In this document: positions 15,795-23,700 of the stretch, in pieces
Layout: every line of letters starts with the position of its first letter
Position numbering within the stretch: position 1 is the first letter of the stretch
DNA from: Microbacterium sp. W4I4
GTDB taxonomy: Bacteria > Actinomycetota > Actinomycetes > Actinomycetales > Microbacteriaceae
Reading direction: 5' to 3'
Assembly: GCF_030816235.1 (NCBI RefSeq)
Contig: NZ_JAUSXT010000001.1
Location: 3,286,001 to 3,350,000 of the forward strand
Length of the DNA: 64,000 bases
Notes under the pieces: generated by a model
Told to the model about the DNA's origin: nothing
Database searches by the model: none
What the model saw: only the letters and a program-made list of their open reading frames with translations
Translations under genes and position numbers: made by a program

Positions 15795-16471
15795 GCGACA
15801 GCATCCGTGTGGTGATCGTCGACGACCACTCGATCTTCCGCTCCGGACTGCGCGCCGATCTCGACGGCTCTGTCGAGGTGGTCGGCGAGGCTGCCGACGT
15901 GCCTGCGGCGATCGCGGTCATTCGCGAGACCGCGCCGGATGTGGTGCTGCTGGACGTGCATCTGCCCGGCGGCCCTTCGTCAGGCTCAGGGACCCAGCTG
16001 CCCGAGGCGACCGGGGGTGAGTCCGTGATCCGCGGCAGCGCCCCGACATCGACGCGCTTTCTCGCGCTGAGTGTGTCGGATGCCGCGGAGGATGTCGTCC
16101 GCGTCATCCGTGCGGGTGCTCGCGGCTACATCACGAAGGGCTCGTCCGGCATCGAGGTCTCCCAGGCCGTGCGCGCGGTGGCGGACGGGGACGCCGTGTT
16201 CTCGCCGCGCCTCGCAGGATTCGTGCTCGACGCTTTCGGTGCGGTCGCAGGCGAGACCGCGGCGGTGGATGACGAGCTCGACCGGCTGTCGGCCCGCGAG
16301 CAGGAGGTGATGCGTCTGATCGCCCGCGGCTACGCCTACAAAGAGGTCGCAGCCGAACTGTTCATCTCGATCAAGACCGTCGAGACGCACGTGTCGGCGG
16401 TGCTGCGCAAGCTTCAGCTGTCCTCACGTCACGAGCTGACCGTCTGGGCCTCCGAGCGGCGGCTGCTCTAG
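15791..16471 (+). CDS. LuxR family response regulator
   Basis: 226 residues. The receiver domain has Asp11-Asp12 and phosphoacceptor Asp55 (VVLLDVHLPGG); the C-terminal LuxR HTH is at about 160-222 (LSAREQEVMRLIARGYAYKEVAAELFISIKTVETHVSAVL). It is the partner of the overlapping PspC kinase. An insert after Asp55 (PSSGSGTQLPEATGGE) comes partly from the dispersed 15973-15993 repeat and lengthens the beta3-alpha3 loop near the active site. Confidence 0.92.
   Translation: MSDSIRVVIVDDHSIFRSGLRADLDGSVEVVGEAADVPAAIAVIRETAPDVVLLDVHLPGGPSSGSGTQLPEATGGESVIRGSAPTSTRFLALSVSDAAEDVVRVIRAGARGYITKGSSGIEVSQAVRAVADGDAVFSPRLAGFVLDAFGAVAGETAAVDDELDRLSAREQEVMRLIARGYAYKEVAAELFISIKTVETHVSAVLRKLQLSSRHELTVWASERRLL
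15973..15993 (+). repeat. dispersed repeat, copy 2
   Basis: CCCTTCGTCAGGCTCAGGGA (one change from the 18-base core), read as PSSGSG inside the response regulator loop. Confidence 0.7.
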
Positions 16472-16480
16472 AAGTCGGGT

Positions 16481-18556
16481 GTGCGGGTGACCAGGGGGAA
16501 AGCGGTCGGCGGCGTTCGTTCGGAGGACGGGCCGTCGAGCGTGCGCGCCGACATCCAGGGCCTTCGCGCCGTGGCCGTGGCGCTGGTGGTCCTCTTCCAC
16601 CTGTCCGCGCGGACGCTCCCCGGCGGGTACGTCGGCGTCGACGTGTTCTTCGTCATCAGCGGCTACCTGATCACCGGTCACCTGCTCCGTGAGGTGAACC
16701 GCACGGGGACGGTGCGACTGGCGCGGTTCTGGGCGCGTCGCGCCCGTCGGCTCCTGCCCGCCTCCTTCACGGTCCTCGCCGTCTCGTGGCTCGTCGTGTG
16801 GCTCGTGCTTCCGGTCACGGCGCGCCATCAGAACTTCACCGAGATCGGCTTCGCAGCCGGCTATGCGCTCAACTGGCGCCTGGCGGCCATGTCGGTCGAC
16901 TATCTCGGAGCCGAGAACGCGCCGAGCGTCGTGCAGCATTTCTGGTCGCTCTCCGTGGAGGAGCAGTTCTACCTCGTCTGGCCGCTGCTCGTGCTGCTCG
17001 CCATCGCCGTGTCCGTGAGGCTGAGGCGGGGGCGCGTGACGCGGCGGGGATTGATCGCGACAACCCTCGGCGTGGTCTTCCTCGCATCGCTCGCCCACTC
17101 CATCATCGCGACGTCGATCTCGCAACCAGAGGCCTACTTCGCCACGACCACGCGCGCCTGGGAGTTCGCGGCCGGAGGGCTGCTGTGCTTCCCCCCGGCG
17201 TCGCGTCTGTCACCGCTCTGGCGCGCCGCGCTCAGCTGGGCTGCGGTCGCGGTGCTCATCGCCGTCGCCGTGACCTACTCGGGGAAGACGGACTTCCCCG
17301 GTTCCGCGGCACTGCTGCCGGTGGTCGCCTCTGCCGCACTCATCCGCGCGGGCGGTGACGACGGATGCCGATGGGCACCGCAGCGGATGCTGGGCTCTCG
17401 ACCCCTGCGCTTCCTGGGCGACACGTCGTATGCGATCTATCTCTGGCACTGGCCGGCGATCATCGTGGCGACATCGCTTTCCGGTGGGCCCCTCACCGTG
17501 CCCGCGGCGGTGATCGTGGTGGTCGTGACGATCGTGCTCGCCGCCCTGACGAAGCGGTACATCGAAGACCCGGTGCGTCGCGCTCCCGGCATCCTGAGCC
17601 GGCCCGCGCCGACTCTCGTCCTGACCGCAGCCGGGGTCGCGATCCTGCTCGCGCTGACCGTGGTCCCGTTGCGGGCCGCGCACGCGCACGCCGAGGCGTA
17701 CGAGCATCGTGTCGCCACGCAGATCGCCGACACCGACGGGTGCTTCGGCGCCTACGCCCTCATGAACGGATGCGCGCATCCGTTCTCTGCGCAGGGCACC
17801 GACCCCCTCGCGACCCAGGTCGGCTACCTGTCGCGCATGCCGGACCCGAAGCATTGCACAGCGGAAGACGTGGCGGGGCGGCAGGAGGTGCGCTGCCACG
17901 TCGAGGGCGACGGGCCGCGGGTGGCGTTCATCGGCGATTCGCACGCGGAGCACCTCGTCGAGCCGATGCTGCTGGTCGCCGAGCGCGACGGCTGGGATCT
18001 CGTCGTGCGCACCAGGGGTGGATGCTCGGCGTTGGAGGACCCGGACGACATCGGCGGCGCCGGGCACAGTCGTCGCTGTGAGGCGTGGGGTCGCGAGGTG
18101 CACGAGGAGCTTCTCGCGGACGACCGCATCGATGCCGTGGTGTTCAGCCTGCGTCCGACGACGAAGAAGCCGTCCACGGCGTTCGCGTCCGACAGGATGG
18201 CTCACCTCATCGCCTCCGGGCGACGCGTCGGCCTGATCAGGGACGTGCCAGGCACCGAAGACGAGAAGGGCGTGGGAGCGCCCGCCCGCACGGGCCCGGA
18301 ATGTGTCACCGGGTCGCCGGGGCGTGACGACCCGTGCGTCCGTGTCGATGCGGCCGGGCGGGACTGGGCATGGGATGCCGCCGTGCAGGCCGGAGCCACC
18401 GTGATCGACACGCACGAGCTGCTGTGTCCGGGCGGCGTCTGTCACGTGGTCATCGGCGGCACGATCGTCTATGGCGACAGCAACCACTTGGCCGTGCCGT
18501 TCGCGAAGACGCTCGCGCCGTGGCTTGCGACACGGCTTCGACCGCTGGCGGAGTGA
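16481..18556 (+). CDS. acyltransferase 3 / SGNH fusion (OafA/YrhL-like)
   Basis: 691 residues. The N-terminal half is an acyltransferase-3 membrane domain (DIQGLRAVAVALVVLFHL, GGYVGVDVFFVISGYLITGHL, about ten helices to residue 410). The C-terminal half is an extracytoplasmic SGNH hydrolase-like domain with GDSHAEHL near 486 and GDSNHL near 665. Such proteins move an acetyl or other acyl group onto exported glycans or the cell wall. The start is GTG at 16481, 9 bases past the response regulator stop; a good ribosome site is not evident. Confidence 0.88.
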   Translation: MRVTRGKAVGGVRSEDGPSSVRADIQGLRAVAVALVVLFHLSARTLPGGYVGVDVFFVISGYLITGHLLREVNRTGTVRLARFWARRARRLLPASFTVLAVSWLVVWLVLPVTARHQNFTEIGFAAGYALNWRLAAMSVDYLGAENAPSVVQHFWSLSVEEQFYLVWPLLVLLAIAVSVRLRRGRVTRRGLIATTLGVVFLASLAHSIIATSISQPEAYFATTTRAWEFAAGGLLCFPPASRLSPLWRAALSWAAVAVLIAVAVTYSGKTDFPGSAALLPVVASAALIRAGGDDGCRWAPQRMLGSRPLRFLGDTSYAIYLWHWPAIIVATSLSGGPLTVPAAVIVVVVTIVLAALTKRYIEDPVRRAPGILSRPAPTLVLTAAGVAILLALTVVPLRAAHAHAEAYEHRVATQIADTDGCFGAYALMNGCAHPFSAQGTDPLATQVGYLSRMPDPKHCTAEDVAGRQEVRCHVEGDGPRVAFIGDSHAEHLVEPMLLVAERDGWDLVVRTRGGCSALEDPDDIGGAGHSRRCEAWGREVHEELLADDRIDAVVFSLRPTTKKPSTAFASDRMAHLIASGRRVGLIRDVPGTEDEKGVGAPARTGPECVTGSPGRDDPCVRVDAAGRDWAWDAAVQAGATVIDTHELLCPGGVCHVVIGGTIVYGDSNHLAVPFAKTLAPWLATRLRPLAE

Positions 18557-18565
18557 AGTGCGGCG

Positions 18566-18973
18566 TCAGGCGGCGAGCCAGAGCCCCTTCGGGTCGGTGG
18601 CGATCCGCAGGCCGGCGGCGACTGTCTCGTCGTCGCCGATGCGCGCTCCTCGGGCGATGCGCGCTCCGGCGCCGATGTCGGTGCGGACGCCGACGTGCGC
18701 GCCGTCGCCGATCACCGCGCCCTGCCCGATGTGGGCGTGGGCGTCGATGTAGGCGTTCTCGCCGATCACGGCATCCGAGTCGACCCAGGCGCCGCGCACG
18801 ATCCGTGCGCCGGCTCCGATCTTCGCCCCGGGTTCGACATAGGCCCCGGCCTCGATGAGCGCCTTGGGGTTCACCTTCGCGCCGTGCGCGACGAAACCAC
18901 GACCATTGACGTGCTTGCGGTATCGCAGCGTCTCGCCCCGGTCGTCCTCGATGTCGATGTAGTTCTTACCCAC
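18566..18973 (-). CDS. left-handed beta-helix (hexapeptide repeat) protein
   Basis: 135 residues. From about 35 to 125 the sequence is a run of hexapeptide repeats (AYVEPGAKIGAGARIVRGAWV, then AYIDAHAHIGQGAVIGDGAHV) that form a left-handed beta-helix as in acyl- and sugar-O-acyltransferases. The polypeptide is short for an enzyme and lacks an obvious catalytic loop, so a structural or accessory role is possible. GTG start with a strong GGGAGGAACA site. Confidence 0.75.
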   Translation of the reverse strand: MGKNYIDIEDDRGETLRYRKHVNGRGFVAHGAKVNPKALIEAGAYVEPGAKIGAGARIVRGAWVDSDAVIGENAYIDAHAHIGQGAVIGDGAHVGVRTDIGAGARIARGARIGDDETVAAGLRIATDPKGLWLAA

Positions 18974-19053
18974 TGTTCCTCCCGTGTCCGGAGACTTCCG
19001 GATATAGCTACAACGACGACCGGTGCAAATTCATTCCCCGCAGGGGATGCCGG

Positions 19054-19827
19054 TCATCGCTGGCAGCTCGGGCACCAGAACGTGACGCGCTCGCGGGTCG
19101 GATCGGCGCCCAGTTCGCCGCGGAGGATGGGGGTTCCGCACCGCCGACACGGACGGTTCGCGCGACCGTACACCCAGTCGGTGAAGCCTCGGCGGGCATC
19201 GCCCGTGAAGGTTCGGTCGATGCGATCGCGATTCGCGCGGATGGTGCGCGCGCCGAGCGCGAGAAGAGCGTCGACATCGACATCCGGGGTGGGCGTCTCG
19301 GGCAGGACACCGCGCAGGAAGAGCAGTTCGGCGGCGTACTCGTTGCCGAAGCCGGCGACGTTGCGCTGGTCCAGCAGTGCGACATGAATGCTGCGGGTGT
19401 CGGCGCTGAGCCGGCGCACGGCTTCTGCGGCATCCCAGTCATCGGAGAGCGGATCCGGACCCAGATGCCCGACCAGCTCGCCCTCGTCGCGGGTCGCGAC
19501 GACGCGGACCTCGGCGATGTCGATGCCCACGGCATCCCTGGCTGCGGTGCCGACGATCGCGCGGACCTTGAACGCCGGATGACGCCACTTCTCGCCCGGC
19601 CGGTAGAGGCGCCAGGCGCCGTCCATGCGCAGATGGGAATGCAGGGTCTGATCGCCGATGCGCATGAGGATGTGCTTGCCGCGCGGCACGACCTGATGCA
19701 CCGTCTGACCGGTGAGATCGACCGTGGCGGCGCCAGGGACACGCAGGTCGAAACGGGTGACGACCTGTCCGCGCAACGCCTCGTCGAGTCGCCGCGTGGC
19801 CTGGAAGACGGTGTCGCCCTCAGGCAC
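19054..19827 (-). CDS. Nei-type DNA glycosylase/AP lyase
   Basis: 257 residues when started at GTG 19827, which gives the required N-terminus PEGDTV after the removed first residue; Pro2 is the Schiff-base nucleophile and Glu3 the acid. An H2TH region lies in the middle (about 145-200, LLDQRNVAGFGNEYAAELLF), and a C-terminal zinc finger has CRRC and CPSC. It removes oxidised pyrimidines in base-excision repair. The start overlaps the EI24 gene stop by 8 bases, so translation is coupled. Confidence 0.88.
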   Translation of the reverse strand: MPEGDTVFQATRRLDEALRGQVVTRFDLRVPGAATVDLTGQTVHQVVPRGKHILMRIGDQTLHSHLRMDGAWRLYRPGEKWRHPAFKVRAIVGTAARDAVGIDIAEVRVVATRDEGELVGHLGPDPLSDDWDAAEAVRRLSADTRSIHVALLDQRNVAGFGNEYAAELLFLRGVLPETPTPDVDVDALLALGARTIRANRDRIDRTFTGDARRGFTDWVYGRANRPCRRCGTPILRGELGADPTRERVTFWCPSCQR

Positions 19828-20569
19828 GAACAGGGCCCTGGGGCTGATCGAGCAGATCGCGGGCCAGGATCGTCGCGCCGGCAACCGCGGTCGGCATGAT
19901 GAACACGGCGCCGAGCGGCACCATGAAGCACAGCTGCGTCGCGACGCCGAAGCCGAGCAGACGCGAGCGTCGAGCGGCGAAGATCCTGGAGCGGATGTCG
20001 CTGGGGACGTCGCGGGCGTTGAGGGCGCGTCCGGTGAGTTCGCGAGCCAGCAGGCGGCCGGTCAGCAGGATGCTGACCACGGTCGCGAGCACCGCGCCGA
20101 CCACCGGTATGAGGCCGATCAGCAGAGCGAGAATGGCGACGAGCACGCCGAGCGCGACCAGTCGGATGCTCTCGCCGAACGCCACCCGCAGTCCGCCGTC
20201 GCCCTCGGGCACCTGTCCGCCGAGGTCGTTCTCCACCGCGCGCCAGATGCGCTGGTAGAACGGGTCGCCGATCAGCAGCGTGAGCGCCGTGAACACCACG
20301 CTGGCCAGCACCAGTGCGCCGATCGCGATGACGATGCCCACCGCCGATCTCAGCGCCGTGGCCCAGAACGGATCCCATCCGTCGGCGAACGGGGTCATCC
20401 ACTCGGTGATGGATCCGAGTGAGAGCAGCAGCGGCAGGAGTGCCGCGATCAAGAGCACCAGAGCGATGAGTCCGGGGATGAGACCGAGGAACATCAGGCC
20501 CGGGCGCTTGCGCCAGTATCCGAAGCCGCGGCCGAGGAACCGGATGCCGGTGAAGAACTCGCGGATCAC
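19820..20569 (-). CDS. EI24 domain-containing membrane protein (CysZ-like)
   Basis: 249 residues with four or five membrane helices and the EI24/CysZ pattern (FFTGIRFLGRGFGYWRKRPGLMFLGLIPG near the start, then GDPFYQRIWRAVE). CysZ is a sulfate channel; EI24 proteins of actinobacteria are mostly uncharacterised. GTG start, overlapping by GTGA a 25-codon frame upstream. Its stop overlaps the nei start. Confidence 0.8.
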   Translation of the reverse strand: MIREFFTGIRFLGRGFGYWRKRPGLMFLGLIPGLIALVLLIAALLPLLLSLGSITEWMTPFADGWDPFWATALRSAVGIVIAIGALVLASVVFTALTLLIGDPFYQRIWRAVENDLGGQVPEGDGGLRVAFGESIRLVALGVLVAILALLIGLIPVVGAVLATVVSILLTGRLLARELTGRALNARDVPSDIRSRIFAARRSRLLGFGVATQLCFMVPLGAVFIMPTAVAGATILARDLLDQPQGPVRA

Positions 20570-20643
20570 CGGGCGTACCCCGCAGCTGCGTGGCGGCGTG
20601 CGGTGGCGGTGACCTCCAGAAGGTCGTCGGACGTCGTCTTCAT
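20566..20643 (-). CDS. possible 25-residue leader peptide of the EI24 gene
   Basis: ATG at 20643 reads MKTTSDDLLEVTATARRHAA and ends in GYAR with a TGA that overlaps the EI24 GTG (GTGA). TTGGCT stands 6 bases before the ATG, the geometry of the leaderless promoters in this window. This fits a coupled leader frame, but there is no other coding evidence. Confidence 0.35.
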   Translation of the reverse strand: MKTTSDDLLEVTATARRHAAAGYAR

Positions 20644-20667
20644 GCGTTCAGCCAACCACACGGAGGT

Positions 20668-20753
20668 GCCGAGCAACCAAGCAAATGTCGAGCCACCAGG
20701 CGAACGACTGCCATCTGCCTGGTGGGTGGGTGATTGCTTGGTGGGTCGGCGAT
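20668..20753. repeat. 19-base-period double palindrome downstream of lhr
   Basis: Left arm: GCCGAGCAACCAAGC (20668) and GTCGAGCCACCAGGC (20687), 12 of 15 identical, 19 bases apart. Right arm: two 19-base units at 20716 and 20735, 16 of 19 identical. The arms are inverted copies, paired as 5+9+9 bases with unpaired 3- and 8-base blocks in register and a 15-base loop. It begins 24 bases past the helicase stop and may end that transcript. The rest of 20570-20776 holds the leader frame. Confidence 0.75.
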
Positions 20754-20776
20754 GTCGCATCTACGGGCGACAGTGG

Positions 20777-23700
20777 TCAGCTCGCCTTGCGGAGGGCGTA
20801 GCCGCGCGGGGTGGGAACGAAGCCGGCCTCCTGCAGTGCGAGGGCGAACGGGGTGCCGTAGACGCCGGCGCCGTTGATCTTCTCCACGGTGAGAGTCTCG
20901 AGGCGGCGGGCCCGCGACGTGGCGGCGAGATCGGATGTCGCGGCCCGCAGCGTCGCCGGGTCGTCGTCGAAGGCCAGCACGGTGCGTCCGCCGCGCTCCA
21001 GATACAGCACGAGCGCCCCGTCGACGAGCACCACCAACCCGCCGGCTTTGCGGCCAGGACGATGGGAGACTCCCTCGAGGCCGGGCCAGGCGAGCGCCGC
21101 CCCGTAGGGGTTCGCGGGGTCGGTTGCGGCGAGCGTGATCGCGTGCCGCGGTGGGGGATCGGTGAGCCCGGCGAACGTGCGCAGCCGGTCGACGGTGGTG
21201 GATGCCGCGAACTGTGCGGCCCCGAGCCTCTCGATCACGTAGCCGCGTCGAGCATGACCGGCCTCCTCGAACCCGGCCAGCACCCGATACGCCTGCGCGA
21301 ACCCGCCTGGTACGCCCTCGGCCTGCACGGAGCCGCGCGTCACGACCCCGTACCGGTCGAGCAGCAGTCCCGCCGTGACGGTCGCGCGTCGCGCGGCATC
21401 CGGATCTGCCTCCGGCAGCACGGCCCAGCGTCCGCCGAGGCCGGTCGACGACGGGCGCGCGGCGGTCCGCGCCAGCGAGATCCCGCGATACGTGCGGGTG
21501 CGCGGCGCACGCCGGGTCGTCTTGTGCGCCTGCGACCCGCCCGCCAGCAGCGCCCGCACCGGCGAGAACGTGTCGTTGGTGATGTGCCCCTGCCAGGTCA
21601 GCGTCCAGAGGGCGTCGAGTACGGACTGCTCGTTCTCGGCATCCGTCATCGCCTTCAGCGCACCGGCGAACGACGCGCCGCTGAGTCGCAGCGAGTCGAG
21701 GATCCTCTCCTCCAGGGAGCCCGGTGCCGGCGCCTCCTCCGGGATCGGCAGTGTGAACGGCGCGAGGTCAGTCGGATGCAGCGACACCCAGCCGTCCCGG
21801 CCCGGGAGCGCACCATGCCCCGCCCAGACGACCTCGCCGGCTGCAGTGAGCTCGTCCAGCAGCGCGGGCGCATAGTCGCGCACCCGGCCGGGCAGGACCA
21901 GCGACTCCCACGCGCTCGCCGGGATCGGCACCCCCGCGAACTGCTCGATGACGCTCAGCACCCCGTCCACACCTTCGAGCGGTCGGGTCAGATGCTGCCA
22001 GTCCGGCAGGAACCGCGCGAACGCCTGCGGGCTGACCGGCTCCACGCTGCCCCGGATCGCGGCGAGAGAGCGCATCCGCAGGCGGCGCAGCACCTCGGCG
22101 TCGCACCATTCCTTGGACCCGCTCGGGTCCGCGTCGGCTGCCGGCAGGAAGTATCCGCTGGTGAGCCTGCCCGCGGATTCGAGCCGCTGCAGCGTGTGCC
22201 TCGCGACCGCCGCGCCGATCCCGAAGCGGGTAGCGACGGCCTCGGTCGTGAAGGGACCGTGGGTGCGGGCATGGCGGGAGACGAGATCGCCGAGCGGATC
22301 GGCGACGGGGTTCAGGAACGCGACCGGGATGCCGGTGGGCAGAGCCGCGCCGAGGGCATCGCGCAGCCGCCCGGCGTCCTCGATCACGGCGAACCGGGCG
22401 TGCCCGGCGATCGTGACGGGAATCGCCCGCCGCGCGGTGACGAGCTCGGTGAGCAGGGTGGCGGCGTGTTCGGGTGTCGCAGAGGCGGCGGGAGGCGTTT
22501 CGTCTCGCTGCGCTCGCTCAACGACCGGAGAAGGTTCCAGGCGCTCGGCGACCTCGGCGGCATCCATCGGCCCGAGCATGCGCAGCAGATCCGCGACCCC
22601 TTCGAGGCCTCTCGCCCGACGCTGGATGTCGAGGCGCTGCACCTCGTGCTCGAACTGCGCGATCACGTCGGGGTCGAGCAGCTCGCGCATCTCGACCGTG
22701 CCGAGCAGCTCGCCGAGCAGCGCCGGGTCCACCGAGAGCGCCGCGGCCCGCCGCTCGGCGAGAGGCGAGTCGCCCTCGTACATGAACGCGCCGACGTAGC
22801 CGAACAGCAGATCGCGAGCATAGGGAGACGGCTGGGCGGGCTCCGTCTCGATCAGGCGGATGCGCCGCTCGGAGACATCCGTGATCAGCCGCCGCAGCGA
22901 CGGCAGGTCGTAGACGTCCTGCAGCACCTCGCGCAGCGTCTCCAGGATCACGGGGAACGTCGGATGCCGCCGTGCGACCTCCAGCAGCTGGGCGGAGCGC
23001 TGGCGCTGCTGCCAGAGCGGAGTGCGCTTGTTCGGGTTCATCCGCGGCATCAGCAGGGCGCGCGCGGCGCTCTCCCGGAACCGGGAGGCGAACAGGGCCG
23101 AGCCGCCGACCTCGCTCGTGACGATCTGCTCCAGCTCGTCGGCGTCGAACACGAACAGATCCGCGCCGGGTGGTTCGGCATCGGCATCCGGTATCCGCAC
23201 GATGATGCCGTCGTCGCTCGCGACGGCGGAGCCCTCCACACCCAGGCGCTCGCGGACGCGCGCGTTCACGGCCAGCGCCCACGGCGCATGCACCTTCATG
23301 CCGTACGGGGAATGCAGGATGACGCGCCAGTCTCCGACCTCGTCGTGACCACGCTCGACGGTCAGCGTGCGGTCGGTCGGCAGAGTGCCCGTCGCCTCGC
23401 GCTGCTCGGTGAGATAGCCGATCAGGTTGTCGCGAGCCCGTTCGTCCAGGCCCGCGTCGATCAGCCGCTGCTGCGCCTTGGCGGGCGTCGCCGTGGAGAC
23501 CTCGCGCGAGAACCTGCCCAGCGCCTCGCCCAGCTCGAAGGGTCGGCCGAGTCCGTCGCCGTGCCAGAACGGCACCTTGCCCGGTTGCCCGTAGGCGGGG
23601 ATCACGTTCACGCGGTCGTGGGTGATCTCGGCGATCCGCCAGCTCGTGGTGCCCAGCGTGAACACGTCGCCGACGCGGGATTCGTAGACCATCTCCTCGT

